From: Streptomyces sp. NBC_01275
Lineage (GTDB): Bacteria > Actinomycetota > Actinomycetes > Streptomycetales > Streptomycetaceae
Assembly (NCBI RefSeq): GCF_026340655.1
Contig: NZ_JAPEOZ010000001.1
Location: 7,006,001 to 7,070,000 of the forward strand
Length of the DNA stretch: 64,000 nucleotides
Direction: 5' to 3'
The translations under genes and the position numbers were made by a program. This document shows, one piece after another, positions 8,065-18,600 of this stretch; positions within the stretch are counted from its first letter, which is position 1; each line of letters begins with the position of its first letter. The notes under the pieces were generated by a model, which was not told where the DNA came from, made no database searches, and worked only from the letters and a program-made list of their open reading frames with translations.

Positions 8065-10128
8065 TTAACCCGCCACCGGCAGCCGCGCCCCGTCCCGCAG
8101 GAACAGCGGGATCCGGTCCAGCGGCGCGTCGACCGTCACGGCCGCCCCGCCCTCGTACGTCTCACCCGTCCACGCGTCCGTCCAGGTCGCCCCCGCCGGG
8201 AGATAGGCGGTGCGGGCGGTCGCGCCCGCCGTCAGCACCGGGGCGACCAGCAGATCCCGGCCGAAGAGGTAGGAGTCGTCCACCGACCAGGCCGCCCGGT
8301 CGTCCGGGAACTCCAGGAACAGCGGCCGCATGGGCGGCAGCCCCTCCTCGTGAGCCTCCCGCATGACCTGAAGGACGTACGGCTTCAGCCGCTCCCGCAG
8401 CCGCAGGTACTTCTCCAGGACCGCGCCGGCCTCCTCGCCGTACGACCACACCTCGTTGGGGCCGCCGGTCATGTCCGGGCCCAGCGGCATGCCCGGGTCG
8501 CGGAAGCCGTGCAGGCGCATCAGCGGGGACAGCGCGCCGAACTGGAACCAGCGGACCATGACCTCCTGGTACGCCGGGTCGGTCGGATCGCCGCCGTGGA
8601 AGCCGCCGATGTCGGTGTTCCACCAGGGGATGCCCGACAGCGCGGTGTTGAGACCGGCCGCGATCTGGCGGCGCAGGGTCGGGAAGTCGGTGCCGATGTC
8701 ACCCGACCACAGGGCCGCCCCGTAGCGCTGACTGCCCGCCCACGCCGAGCGGTTGAGGCTGACGATCTCCTCCTCGCCCGCCGCGCGCAGCCCCTCGTAG
8801 AAGGTGCGGGCGTTGTCGGCCGGATAGAGGTTGCCGACCTCCAGCCCCGGGCCCGCCCAGTAGCGCAGGTTCTCCTGGAAGCCCGGCTTCAGCTCAGGCT
8901 CGCAGGCGTCCAGCCAGAAGGCCGTGATGCCGTACGGCTCCAGGTAGTTCTCCCGCACCTTCGACCACACGAAGTCACGGGCCTCGGGGTTCGTCGCGTC
9001 GTAGAAGGCCACCTGGACCGTGGAGGCGACCCCCTTGTCCGGCCAGTCGGCGTGCGCCATCGGGCCGTACTGGGTGCCGATGAAGTAGCCGCGCTGCTCC
9101 ATCACCGGGTGGTTCTCGCTCAGCGGGGACACCGACGGCCAGACGCTCACGACCAACTTCACGCCCAGCTCGTCCAGTTCACGGACCATCGCCGCCGGGT
9201 CAGGCCACTCCGCCAGGTCGAACTTCCACTCGCCCAGATGCGTCCAGTGGAAGAAGTCGCACACGATGACGTCGAGGGGCAGGTTCCGGCGCTTGTACTC
9301 CCGGGCCACGGCGAGGAGTTCGTCCTGGGTGCGATAGCGCAGCTTGCACTGCCAGAAGCCCGCCGCCCACTCCGGGAGCATCGGGGTACGGCCGGTGGCC
9401 GCGCTGTAACGGCGCTGGGCGTCGGCCGGGGCGCCGGCGGTGATCCAGTAGTCGATCTGCCGCGCCGAGTCCGCCACCCAGCGGGTGCCGTTGCCGGCCA
9501 GCTCCACCCGCCCGATCGCCGGGTTGTTCCACAGCAGGGTGTAGCCGCGGCTGGAGGTGAGCACCGGGATGCCGACCTCGGCGTTGCGCTGCACCAGGTC
9601 GACGACCAGGCCCTTCTGGTCGAGGCGGCCGTGCTGGTGCTGGCCCAGGCCGTACAGCTTCTCGTCGTCGTAGGCGGCGAAGCGCTGCTCCAGCCGGTGG
9701 TGGCCGTTGCCGACCGGCGTGTAGAGACGCGGGCCCGGCCACCAGAAGTGGGCGCGCTCCTCGGCGAGCAGCTCACCGCCGTCGTCCGTGCGCAGAAAGC
9801 GGACCAGACCCTCGGCGCTCACCTCGACGGTCAGCGCGCCGACCGTCAACTGCCCCTCGCCGTCACCGATCTCGACGCTGCTCTCGGTGACCGGCGGCTC
9901 GTCGAGCAGCGCGCCCGGCAGCCCTTCGAGAACCGGCCCGCCGAGCCGGGCGCGCACCCGGACGGCGTCCGGACCCCACGGCTCGATGCGCAGGGTCTCC
10001 TGGCGGCCGCTCCACTCCAGCGCGCCGCCCCGCTCACGGAAGGTGCCGACCGTGGGCGAGGACTGCGCGAGGCTGACCTGGGGCGGGTTGACGGCAGACG
10101 GGCTTTCGGCAGGGGCGGGCTGGTTCAT
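8065..10128 (-). CDS. xylS: GH31 alpha-xylosidase
   Basis: This 687-aa cytoplasmic enzyme is a GH31 alpha-xylosidase, expected to release xylose from the non-reducing end of isoprimeverose-type xyloglucan oligosaccharides. Visible marks are the N-terminal beta sandwich, GYTLLWNNPAIGRVE, the barrel stretch GFWQCKLRYRTQDEL with VIVCDFFHW, and the nucleophile Asp in FWLDACEPE. The ATG at 10128 is chosen over the longer frame because AAGGAG lies 8 bases before it. It is downstream of the LacI gene on the same strand with 129 bp between them. Alpha-glucosidase activity cannot be excluded from sequence alone, but the xyloglucan neighbours favour xylosidase. Confidence 0.88.
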   Translation of the reverse strand: MNQPAPAESPSAVNPPQVSLAQSSPTVGTFRERGGALEWSGRQETLRIEPWGPDAVRVRARLGGPVLEGLPGALLDEPPVTESSVEIGDGEGQLTVGALTVEVSAEGLVRFLRTDDGGELLAEERAHFWWPGPRLYTPVGNGHHRLEQRFAAYDDEKLYGLGQHQHGRLDQKGLVVDLVQRNAEVGIPVLTSSRGYTLLWNNPAIGRVELAGNGTRWVADSARQIDYWITAGAPADAQRRYSAATGRTPMLPEWAAGFWQCKLRYRTQDELLAVAREYKRRNLPLDVIVCDFFHWTHLGEWKFDLAEWPDPAAMVRELDELGVKLVVSVWPSVSPLSENHPVMEQRGYFIGTQYGPMAHADWPDKGVASTVQVAFYDATNPEARDFVWSKVRENYLEPYGITAFWLDACEPELKPGFQENLRYWAGPGLEVGNLYPADNARTFYEGLRAAGEEEIVSLNRSAWAGSQRYGAALWSGDIGTDFPTLRRQIAAGLNTALSGIPWWNTDIGGFHGGDPTDPAYQEVMVRWFQFGALSPLMRLHGFRDPGMPLGPDMTGGPNEVWSYGEEAGAVLEKYLRLRERLKPYVLQVMREAHEEGLPPMRPLFLEFPDDRAAWSVDDSYLFGRDLLVAPVLTAGATARTAYLPAGATWTDAWTGETYEGGAAVTVDAPLDRIPLFLRDGARLPVAG

Positions 10129-10209
10129 GTGGAGTGCTCCTTGAAGGAGTAAGGAGTGCAGACATGGCGGTGCCCCGGCGAAGGGCACGACAGCGAGAAA
10201 GCAGAGCGA

Positions 10210-10242
10210 GAGGCAGAGCAGAGGCAGAGCAGAGGCGGAGCG
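10210..10242. repeat. Three-copy 11-bp purine-rich tandem repeat
   Basis: The gap between the lacI stop and the GH31 start holds three tandem copies of GAGGCAGAGCA, the last with two changes. It is embedded in an almost pure A/G tract of about 60 bases. No function is evident; it lies in the untranslated leader of the GH31 message if lacI and GH31 are cotranscribed. Confidence 0.8.
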
Positions 10243-10257
10243 AGCAAGCAGGGTGGG

Positions 10258-11271
10258 TCAGGAGGCGGTGGGCGCCGGTCCCGTGCTCGACCGGACCGTC
10301 AACTCGGGTGCGATCAGCACGACTTCGTCCCGGCCGCGCCCCTCCAGCTTGGCGACCAGGTGTTCCACGGCGTACCGGCCCATCTCCTGCGCGGGGATGG
10401 CGACCGACGTCAGCCGCACCGAGGCCTGGGCGGCGACCTGGTCCGGGCAGATCGCGACCACCGACACGTCCTCGGGCACGGCTCGGCCCTGTTGGCGCAG
10501 CAGCGCGAGCAACGGCTCGACCGCCGACTCGTTCTGCACCACGAACCCCGTGGTCCCCGGGCGTTCGTCCAGGATCCGGGCCAAGGTCAGGGCCATCGCG
10601 TCGTATCCGCCCTCGCACGGCCGGTGCAGCAGTCTGAGGCCCAACTCCCTCGCCCGGGACCGGAGTCCGTCGAGGGTGCGCTCGGCGAAACCGGTGTGCC
10701 GTTCGTAGACCGCCGGCGCCTCGCCTATGACAGCGATGTCGCGGTGCCCCAGCATCGCCAGGTGCTCCACGCACAGCGCGCCGGTCGCCGTGAAGTCGAG
10801 GTCCACACAGGTGAGCCCCTCGGTGTCCGCGGGCAGCCCGATCAGCACGGACGGCTGGTCGGTGGCCCGCAGCAACGGCAGCCGCTCGTCGTCGAGTTGG
10901 ACGTCCATCAGGATCATCGCGTCGGCGAGCCCGCTGCCGGTGACGCGGCGGACGGCGTCGGGACCCTCCTCGCCGGTGAGCAGCAGGACGTCGTAGCCGT
11001 GGAGGCGGGCCGTGGTGGCCACGGCGATGGCGATCTCCATCATCACCGGCACGTACATGTCGGTGCGCAGCGGGATCATCAGCGCGACGATGTTCGACTT
11101 GCTGCTCGCGAGCGCGCGGGCCCCGGCGTTCGGGTGGTAGCCGAGCTCCCGGATGCTCTGCTCGACCCGCTGTCGGGTGGACGTGGAGATGGACCGCTTG
11201 CCACTGAGGACATAGCTCACCGTGCTCGCCGAGACTCCGGCGTGCTGGGCGACCTCGGCGAGGGTGACCAT
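10258..11271 (-). CDS. LacI-family transcriptional regulator of the xyloglucan cluster
   Basis: This 337-aa protein is a LacI/GalR repressor. The helix-turn-helix is at the very N-terminus (VTLAEVAQHAGVSASTVSYVLSG), followed by the hinge helix around NAGARALASSKS and a periplasmic-binding-protein-like sugar domain. The ATG at 11271 is chosen because the HTH normally begins within a few residues of the start; the longer frame upstream runs through an operator. It is transcribed away from the second GH12 gene and towards GH31. Two palindromes with the GAAGCGCTTC core, typical of LacI-family boxes in Streptomyces glycan clusters, lie in the divergent gap. Derepression by a xyloglucan-derived oligosaccharide is inferred. 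Confidence 0.92.
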   Translation of the reverse strand: MVTLAEVAQHAGVSASTVSYVLSGKRSISTSTRQRVEQSIRELGYHPNAGARALASSKSNIVALMIPLRTDMYVPVMMEIAIAVATTARLHGYDVLLLTGEEGPDAVRRVTGSGLADAMILMDVQLDDERLPLLRATDQPSVLIGLPADTEGLTCVDLDFTATGALCVEHLAMLGHRDIAVIGEAPAVYERHTGFAERTLDGLRSRARELGLRLLHRPCEGGYDAMALTLARILDERPGTTGFVVQNESAVEPLLALLRQQGRAVPEDVSVVAICPDQVAAQASVRLTSVAIPAQEMGRYAVEHLVAKLEGRGRDEVVLIAPELTVRSSTGPAPTAS

Positions 11272-11287
11272 CCAGCTCTCCAAGTTT

Positions 11288-11303
11288 TGTGAAGCGCTTC
11301 GAC
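11288..11303. promoter_or_regulatory. LacI-type operator, proximal to lacI
   Basis: The 10-bp palindrome GAAGCGCTTC at 11291-11300 is extended to TGTGAAGCGCTTCGAC, matching 13 of 16 positions of the perfect site at 11389. It starts 17 bp upstream of the lacI start codon, so it would serve autoregulation and control of the minus-strand transcript. Confidence 0.75.
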
Positions 11304-11304
11304 A

Positions 11305-11327
11305 GTGCGCATTTCCGTGCGCATTTC
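11305..11327. repeat. 11-bp direct repeat beside the lacI-proximal operator
   Basis: GTGCGCATTTC occurs at 11305-11315 and again at 11317-11327, a 12-bp period. It directly follows the first operator. It may be a second protein-binding site or part of a promoter; no assignment is made. Confidence 0.6.
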
Positions 11328-11388
11328 GAACAGGGGCGGGTGAGGGTGGTTCGACAGTAGCTCCAGCGGGGGTGGGTGTCCATAGGTC

Positions 11389-11404
11389 GTCGAAGCGCTT
11401 CGAC
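11389..11404. promoter_or_regulatory. Perfect 16-bp LacI-type operator
   Basis: GTCGAAGCGCTTCGAC is a perfect 16-bp palindrome. Its centre is 101 bp from the centre of the first site, close to a whole number of helical turns, a spacing that would allow a looped tetramer or paired dimers. It is 114 bp upstream of the second GH12 start. Confidence 0.82.
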
Positions 11405-11517
11405 AACGAGTTGGAGGCAAAGAGGTGTGGGGAATGGTGGAGAACGCTACGGCAACCTTTTCCGGCCCGGCGGCCACTGGAGTCACGTCAGCACGATCAG
11501 CCCCCGGAAGGACCTCC

Positions 11518-12327
11518 ATGCAGCACCGCCGTCCCCGTCTGTCGAAGAAGGCGAAGGCCTTCACCGCCGCCGTCGTGGCCCTCGCGGCAGCCGCCGGCGT
11601 CACCCTCGCCCAGGCGGGCGAGTCGAGCAAGAAGTGCACGGCCTTCGACACGGTCACGCTCGGCAAGTACTACGTGAACAACAACCTCTGGGGTCAGGAC
11701 AAGGGCGTCGGCAGCCAGTGCGTCTGGGACAACGCCCAGTCCGGCTCGACGATCTCCTGGGGCACCAGCTACACCTGGGCCAACAGCGCCAAGGGCGCCG
11801 ACTCGGACGTGAAGTCGTACGCGAGCACGGTCCTCGGCTGGCACTGGGGCTGGAAGGTCGACAAGGCGTCCACCGGACTGCCGATCAAGGTCGGCGACCG
11901 CAAGAAGGTGACCGCGAGCTGGGAGTTCTCCCTGCCGGCGAACCCGGGCACCATGAACGTCGCCTACGACCTGTGGCTGCACACCAAGAACACCGCGGAC
12001 TGGCAGGACCAGCCCACCGACGAGATCATGATCTGGCTCAACCGCCAGGGCGGCGCGGGCCCGCTGGGCGCCAAGTACGGCAGCGTCAGCCTGGGCGGTT
12101 CGATGTGGGACGTCTACCAGGGTGACATCGGCTGGAAGGTGTACTCCTTCGTCCGCCGCACCAACACCACCAAGGCCACGCTCAACCTCGACGACTTCAC
12201 CCAGGCCCTCGTTCGGCGCAAGCTGCTGAGCAACGACAAGTACGTCTCCGGCATCGAGTCCGGCACCGAGGTCTTCAAGGGAACAGGGCGTCTGGACACG
12301 AAGTCCTACTCGGTCACCGTGGGCTGA
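11518..12327 (+). CDS. Secreted GH12 endoglucanase / xyloglucanase (copy 2)
   Basis: This 269-aa protein is a second secreted GH12 enzyme. Its signal peptide runs from RLSKKAKAFTAAVVALAAAAG to an AQA site near residue 32. The VNNNLWGQDKGVGSQC block opens the jelly roll, the nucleophile Glu is about residue 169 in TDEIMIWLN, and the acid/base Glu is about residue 251 in SGTEVFKG. It ends soon after the catalytic domain, with no binding module. GGAAGGA is 5 bases before the ATG at 11518; the longer frame from 11425 lacks such a site. It is divergent from lacI and carries a perfect LacI operator upstream, so it is the best supported regulated target. Confidence 0.92.
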   Translation: MQHRRPRLSKKAKAFTAAVVALAAAAGVTLAQAGESSKKCTAFDTVTLGKYYVNNNLWGQDKGVGSQCVWDNAQSGSTISWGTSYTWANSAKGADSDVKSYASTVLGWHWGWKVDKASTGLPIKVGDRKKVTASWEFSLPANPGTMNVAYDLWLHTKNTADWQDQPTDEIMIWLNRQGGAGPLGAKYGSVSLGGSMWDVYQGDIGWKVYSFVRRTNTTKATLNLDDFTQALVRRKLLSNDKYVSGIESGTEVFKGTGRLDTKSYSVTVG

Positions 12328-12388
12328 CCGGACGCGCGAGGGGTGGTGGGTTCGTCCCGGATCGGGTACCAACGATCGAGTAGCACCA

Positions 12389-12431
12389 GTCGGTAACCGA
12401 CATCGAAACGATCAGGCATCGGTCGGTAACC
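12389..12431. promoter_or_regulatory. Paired GTCGGTAACC boxes upstream of the acyl-CoA dehydrogenase
   Basis: GTCGGTAACC occurs at 12389-12398 and 12422-12431, 33 bp apart (three helical turns). The first copy extends to the 13-bp palindrome GTCGGTAACCGAC at 12389-12401. This arrangement suits a TetR-type dimer pair; the regulator is not in the window. Confidence 0.6.
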
Positions 12432-12471
12432 CATCAGGTCCATGATCCCGATTCGCGGCGAGGTGAGCCTC

Positions 12472-14409
12472 ATGTCCGCACCACCCCTCAAGAAACCCAC
12501 CGTCACCGAGCGTGAGGCCCGCCAGGTGGCGGAGGCCGCCCGGGAGCAGGCTTGGCGCAAGCCCAGCTTCGCCAAGGAACTGTTCCTGGGCCGTTTCCGG
12601 CTCGACCTCATCCACCCCCACCCGCTCCCCACCGACGAGGCCGTACGGCGCGGTGAGCAGTTCCTGGCCAAGCTCCGCGACTTCTGCGAGACGAAGGTGG
12701 ACGCGGCCCGCATCGAGCGCGAGGCGCGGATCCCCGACGAGGTGATCAACGGGCTCAAGGAGCTCGGCGCCCTCGGCATGAAGATCGACCCCAAGTACGG
12801 CGGCCTCGGCCTCACCCAGGTGTACTACAACAAGGCGCTGGCCCTGGCGGGCTCGGCCAGCCCCGCGATCGGCGTGCTGCTCTCGGCGCACCAGTCGATC
12901 GGCGTACCGCAGCCGCTGAAGCTGTTCGGCACCCCCGAGCAGAAACAGGAGTTCCTGCCGCGCTGCGCCACCACCGCCATCAGCGCCTTCCTCCTCACCG
13001 AGCCGGACGTCGGCTCCGACCCGGCGCGCCTCGCCACCAGCGCCGTGCCGGACGGGGACGACTACGTCCTCGACGGGGTGAAGCTGTGGACCACCAACGG
13101 CGTGGTCGCCGACCTGCTGGTCGTGATGGCCCGGGTGCCCAGGAGCGAAGGACACAAGGGCGGCATCACCGCCTTCGTCGTGGAGGCGGACTCGCCCGGC
13201 ATCACCGTCGAGCACCGCAACGCCTTCATGGGCCTGCGCGGCATCGAGAACGGTGTCACCCGTTTCCATCAGGTCCGGGTGCCGGCCGCAAACCGCATCG
13301 GCCCCGAGGGCACGGGTCTGAAGATCGCCCTCACCACCCTCAACACCGGCCGGCTCTCCCTCCCCGCATCCTGCGTGGCCGCCGGCAAGTGGAGCCTGAA
13401 GATCGCCCGCGAGTGGTCGGCGGCCCGCGAGCAGTGGGGCAAGCCGATCGCCCACCACGAGGCGGTCGGCGCGAAGATCTCCTTCATCGCGGCGACGACG
13501 TTCGCCCTGGAGGCCGTGCTCGACCTGTCCTCGCAGATGGCCGACGAGGACCGCAACGACATCCGCATCGAGGGTGCGCTGGCCAAGCTCATCGCCTCCG
13601 AGCTGGGCTGGCGCATGGCCGACGAACTCGTCCAGATCCGCGGCGGCCGCGGCTTCGAGACCGCCGAGTCGCTCGCCGCCCGCGGCGAACGGGCGGTCCC
13701 CGCCGAACAGGTCCTGCGCGACCTGCGCATCAACCGCATCTTCGAGGGCTCGACGGAGATCATGCATCTCCTCATCGCCCGCGAGGCCGTCGACGCCCAC
13801 CTCACCGTCGCCGGCGACCTCATCGACCCCGACAAGTCTCTCCAGGACAAGGCGAAGGCCGGCGCGAACGCGGGCGTCTTCTACGCCAAGTGGCTCCCGA
13901 AGCTGGTCGCCGGACCGGGCCAGCTGCCGTCGTCGTACGGGGAGTTCAAGCAGGGCGGGGTCGACCTCTCCCCGCACCTGCGCTTCGTGGAACGCCACTC
14001 CCGCAAACTCGCCCGCTCCACCTTCTACGCCATGTCCCGCTGGCAGGGCCGGATGGAGACCAAGCAGGGCTTCCTCGGCCGGATCGTCGACATCGGCGCC
14101 GAACTGTTCGCGATGAGCGCGGCCTGTGTGCGCGCCGAGCTGCTGCGCTCCCGGGGCGAGCACGGCCGCGAGGCCTACCAGCTGGCCGACGCCTTCTGCC
14201 GCCAGTCCCGCATCCGTGTCGACGAGCTCTTCACCCGCCTGTGGAACAACACCGACGACCTGGACCGCAAGGTCGTCAAGGGCGTCATGGCGGGCGCCTA
14301 CGAGTGGCTGGAGGAAGGCGTCGTCGACCCGTCGGGCGAGGGCCCGTGGATCGCCGACACGACCCCCGGCCCGAGCGAACGGGAGAACGTCCGCCGTCCG
14401 ATCGGGTGA
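12472..14409 (+). CDS. Acyl-CoA dehydrogenase, long-chain type with C-terminal extension
   Basis: This 645-aa flavoprotein catalyses alpha,beta-dehydrogenation of acyl-CoA. The three-domain ACAD fold is shown by AFLLTEPDVGSDPA (FAD/substrate signature), the beta domain with LWTTNG and AFVVEADSPG, the helical RGGRGFETAE segment and RIFEGSTEIM, whose Glu (about residue 425) occupies the catalytic position. At about 645 aa it is some 250 aa longer than the short/medium-chain enzymes, resembling the VLCAD/ACAD9 group with an extra C-terminal helical domain. The ATG at 12472 has a purine-rich GAGGTGAG upstream. It stands alone in a 145-bp gap containing a paired palindromic box. The electron acceptor would be ETF; no etf genes are nearby. 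Confidence 0.88.
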   Translation: MSAPPLKKPTVTEREARQVAEAAREQAWRKPSFAKELFLGRFRLDLIHPHPLPTDEAVRRGEQFLAKLRDFCETKVDAARIEREARIPDEVINGLKELGALGMKIDPKYGGLGLTQVYYNKALALAGSASPAIGVLLSAHQSIGVPQPLKLFGTPEQKQEFLPRCATTAISAFLLTEPDVGSDPARLATSAVPDGDDYVLDGVKLWTTNGVVADLLVVMARVPRSEGHKGGITAFVVEADSPGITVEHRNAFMGLRGIENGVTRFHQVRVPAANRIGPEGTGLKIALTTLNTGRLSLPASCVAAGKWSLKIAREWSAAREQWGKPIAHHEAVGAKISFIAATTFALEAVLDLSSQMADEDRNDIRIEGALAKLIASELGWRMADELVQIRGGRGFETAESLAARGERAVPAEQVLRDLRINRIFEGSTEIMHLLIAREAVDAHLTVAGDLIDPDKSLQDKAKAGANAGVFYAKWLPKLVAGPGQLPSSYGEFKQGGVDLSPHLRFVERHSRKLARSTFYAMSRWQGRMETKQGFLGRIVDIGAELFAMSAACVRAELLRSRGEHGREAYQLADAFCRQSRIRVDELFTRLWNNTDDLDRKVVKGVMAGAYEWLEEGVVDPSGEGPWIADTTPGPSERENVRRPIG

Positions 14410-14432
14410 GACGTAGCCCACCGGATCGCCCC

Positions 14433-14480
14433 GGAGACCGAGCCGGAGACCGACGCGGAGACCGAGCCGGAGACCGACGC
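14433..14480. repeat. Two exact 24-bp tandem copies
   Basis: A 24-bp unit, itself two diverged 12-mers (GGAGACCGAGCC and GGAGACCGACGC), occurs twice without mismatch just after the acyl-CoA dehydrogenase stop and before dxr. No coding role is visible. Confidence 0.8.
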
Positions 14481-14596
14481 GGTTCTGCTCGGATCGACCC
14501 GGATCGGCAGGGCGTCCGCGTCGGTCGACAGGGTGTCCCCATGTTCGGAGGGGACACCCTGTCCGCCCGCGCATCCGTTGCGGCAACAATGGGGGG

Positions 14597-15880
14597 ATGA
14601 GCGACAGCCCAGCCCCCCTCGCCGACCCGCACCTCGTCTACGATCCCGTCGCGGGCGACGGCCCGAAGGACGTGGTGGTCCTCGGCTGCACGGGATCGAT
14701 CGGCACCCAGGCCATCGACCTCGTGCTGCGCAACCCGGACCGCTTCCGCGTCACCGGCCTCTCCGCCAACGGCGGCCGGGTCGCCCTCCTGGCCGAGCAG
14801 GCGCACCGGCTGCGGGTGCGGACCGTCGCGGTCGCCCGCGAGGACGTCGTACCGGCCCTGCGCGAGGCGCTGGCCGCCGAGTACGGCGCGGGGGAGCCGC
14901 TTCCCGAGATCCTCGCGGGCCCGGAGGCCGCCACCCACCTCGCCGCCTCCGACTGCCACACCGTCCTCAACGGCATCACGGGCTCCATCGGCCTCGCGCC
15001 CACCCTCGCCGCCCTGGAGGCGGGCCGCACCCTCGCGCTCGCCAACAAGGAGTCGCTCATCGTCGGCGGCCCGCTGGTCAAGGCGCTCGCCGAACCCGGG
15101 CAGATCATCCCGGTGGACTCCGAGCACGCGGCGCTCTTCCAGTCCCTGGCCGCCGGCACCCGCGCCGACGTCCGCAAGCTGGTCGTCACCGCCTCCGGCG
15201 GCCCCTTCCGCGGCCGTACGAAGGAGCAGCTGGCGAACGTCACGGTGGAGGAGGCCCTCGCCCACCCCACCTGGTCCATGGGCCCGGTGATCACGATCAA
15301 CTCCGCGACCCTGGTCAACAAGGGTCTGGAGGTCATCGAGGCGCACCTGCTGTACGACATTCCCTTCGACCGCATTGAGGTCGTCGTACACCCTCAGTCG
15401 TATGTCCACTCGATGGTTGAGTTCACGGACGGATCGACACTGGCCCAGGCGACGCCCCCCGACATGCGCGGGCCCATCGCCATCGGCCTCGGCTGGCCCC
15501 AGCGCGTCCCCGACGCGGCGCCCGCCTTCGACTGGAGCACGGCGTCGACGTGGGAGTTCTTCCCGCTCGACGAGGAGGCGTTCCCCTCGGTCGGCCTCGC
15601 CCGGCACGTGGGCGAGCTCGCGGGGACGGCCCCGGCGGTGTTCAATGCCGCCAACGAGGAGTGCGTGGAGGCGTTCCGCACGGGCGCGCTGCCGTTCAAC
15701 GGGATCATGGAGACCGTCACACGGGTGGTCGAGGAGCACGGCGCCCCGCGTACGGGAACTTCACTGACCGTGTCGGACGTCCTCGAAGCGGAGACCTGGG
15801 CCCGGACCCGGACCCGCGAACTGACAGCACACCTGGCACAACAGACGGCAGAGACGGCTACCGCGGAGGCGCGTGCATGA
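14597..15880 (+). CDS. dxr: 1-deoxy-D-xylulose-5-phosphate reductoisomerase
   Basis: This 427-aa enzyme converts DXP to MEP with NADPH, the first committed step of the non-mevalonate isoprenoid pathway. The NADPH-binding loop is [21 protein letters not shown] and DSEHAALFQ carry the metal and substrate residues, SGGPFRG and the [13 protein letters not shown] lid region follow, and [11 protein letters not shown] closes the active site. GGGGGG directly precedes the ATG. Its stop overlaps the downstream M50 protease start by 4 bp, the usual actinobacterial dxr-rseP-ispG arrangement. Confidence 0.96.
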   Translation: MSDSPAPLADPHLVYDPVAGDGPKDVVVLGCTGSIGTQAIDLVLRNPDRFRVTGLSANGGRVALLAEQAHRLRVRTVAVAREDVVPALREALAAEYGAGEPLPEILAGPEAATHLAASDCHTVLNGITGSIGLAPTLAALEAGRTLALANKESLIVGGPLVKALAEPGQIIPVDSEHAALFQSLAAGTRADVRKLVVTASGGPFRGRTKEQLANVTVEEALAHPTWSMGPVITINSATLVNKGLEVIEAHLLYDIPFDRIEVVVHPQSYVHSMVEFTDGSTLAQATPPDMRGPIAIGLGWPQRVPDAAPAFDWSTASTWEFFPLDEEAFPSVGLARHVGELAGTAPAVFNAANEECVEAFRTGALPFNGIMETVTRVVEEHGAPRTGTSLTVSDVLEAETWARTRTRELTAHLAQQTAETATAEARA

Positions 15881-17181
15881 CAGCCCTGATGATGATCCTC
15901 GGCATAGTCGTCTTCGCGGTAGGCCTCCTGGTCTCGATCGCCTGGCACGAACTGGGGCACCTGTCCACGGCCAAGCTCTTCGGCATCCGCGTGCCGCAGT
16001 ACATGGTCGGCTTCGGCCCGACGATCTTCTCGCGCAAGAAGGGCGACACGGAGTACGGCGTCAAGGCCATCCCCTTCGGCGGCTACATCCGCATGATCGG
16101 CATGTTCCCGCCCGGCGAGGACGGCCGGGTCACGGCCCGCTCCACCTCACCGTGGCGCGGGATGATCGAGGACGCCCGCTCGGCCGCGTACGAGGAGCTC
16201 CAGCCGGGCGACGAGACCCGCATGTTCTACACGCGCAAGCCGTGGAAGCGCGTCATCGTCATGTTCGCGGGCCCCTTCATGAACCTGATCCTGGCGGTGG
16301 CCCTGTTCCTCACCGTCCTGATGGGCTTCGGCATCCAGCAGCAGACCAACGTCGTCAGCTCCGTCTCGCCGTGCGTCATCGCCCAGAGCGAGAACCGCGA
16401 CGCCTGCAAGAAGACCGACGCCGCCTCCCCGGCGGCGGCCGCGGGCATGCAGAAGGGCGACGAGATCGTCTCCTTCGACGGACAGCGGACCGACGACTGG
16501 AGCACGCTCTCCGACCTCATCCGCGTCAGCGCCGGCAAGGACGTCGCGATCATCGTCGACCGCAAGGGCCAGGAAGTGACCCTGCACGCGAAGATCGCCA
16601 CCAACCAGGTCGCGAAGAAGGACTCCAGCGGGGCCTACGTCCAGGGCGAGTACGTCAAGGCCGGCTTCCTCGGCTTCAGCGCGGCCACCGGCGTCGTCAA
16701 GCAGGACTTCGGCGACTCCGTGACCTGGATGACCGACCGGGTGGGCGACGCCGTCGACTCCCTCGCCGCCCTGCCCGGCAAGATCCCGGCCCTGTGGAAC
16801 GCGGCCTTCGACGGCGCCCCCCGCGAGCCCGACTCCCCGATGGGCGTCGTCGGCGCGGCCCGCGTCGGCGGTGAGATCTTCACCCTCGACATCCCGGCGA
16901 CCCAGCAGTTGGCGATGGCGTTGATGCTGGTCGCGGGCTTCAACCTGTCCCTGTTCCTCTTCAACATGCTCCCGCTGCTCCCGCTCGACGGCGGGCACAT
17001 CGCGGGCGCCCTGTGGGAGGCGCTGCGCCGCAACACGGCCAAGGTCCTGCGCCGTCCGGACCCGGGCCCGTTCGACGTGGCGAAGCTGATGCCGGTGGCC
17101 TACGTGGTGGCGGGGATCTTCGTCTGCTTCACGATCCTCGTCCTGATCGCGGACGTCGTTAACCCCGTGAGAATCTCGTAG
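15877..17181 (+). CDS. RseP-like M50 site-2 membrane protease
   Basis: This 434-aa intramembrane zinc metalloprotease has HELGH at residues 24-28 inside the first membrane helix and the third zinc ligand in [12 protein letters not shown] near the C-terminus. A PDZ domain lies between, around the [17 protein letters not shown] segment. Hydrophobic helices at the N-terminus, about residues 130-150 and at the C-terminus fit the RseP/Rip1 topology. Such enzymes cut membrane-anchored anti-sigma factors and signal-peptide remnants; the target here is unknown. The ATG at 15877 overlaps dxr, and the open frame from 15550 is only a shadow of dxr. Confidence 0.92.
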   Translation: MTALMMILGIVVFAVGLLVSIAWHELGHLSTAKLFGIRVPQYMVGFGPTIFSRKKGDTEYGVKAIPFGGYIRMIGMFPPGEDGRVTARSTSPWRGMIEDARSAAYEELQPGDETRMFYTRKPWKRVIVMFAGPFMNLILAVALFLTVLMGFGIQQQTNVVSSVSPCVIAQSENRDACKKTDAASPAAAAGMQKGDEIVSFDGQRTDDWSTLSDLIRVSAGKDVAIIVDRKGQEVTLHAKIATNQVAKKDSSGAYVQGEYVKAGFLGFSAATGVVKQDFGDSVTWMTDRVGDAVDSLAALPGKIPALWNAAFDGAPREPDSPMGVVGAARVGGEIFTLDIPATQQLAMALMLVAGFNLSLFLFNMLPLLPLDGGHIAGALWEALRRNTAKVLRRPDPGPFDVAKLMPVAYVVAGIFVCFTILVLIADVVNPVRIS

Positions 17182-17195
17182 CCGCACCGCGTTCG

Positions 17196-17230
17196 AAGAC
17201 GGCCTGGAACGACACGTTCCAGGCCGTCTT
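17196..17230 (+). terminator. 16-bp perfect hairpin after the M50 protease
   Basis: AAGACGGCCTGGAACG pairs perfectly with 17215-17230 across a 3-base ACA loop, starting 15 bp after the protease stop. There is little U tract, as is common in Streptomyces. It suggests dxr and the protease end here and ispG has its own promoter. Confidence 0.8.
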
Positions 17231-17385
17231 GCCTTGAGTGGGTTTACGGCGGGCGAGGGTCCCCCCGCCGAGTGGTTCGAGACGGGGGGAGTGCTCGCGC
17301 CCCGGCCGGTGCCGTAATCTCGAAGCCTGGAGCCCGCCGACTACGGGACCTGGACCTTGATCCACGACTTGGGGTTGCACAGCAG

Positions 17386-18543
<1,158 letters not shown>

Positions 18544-18600
18544 GAAGACGTCCCCTCAGCGACAGGCCGGCATCATCCGACAGGCCGCCATCATCCGGCC

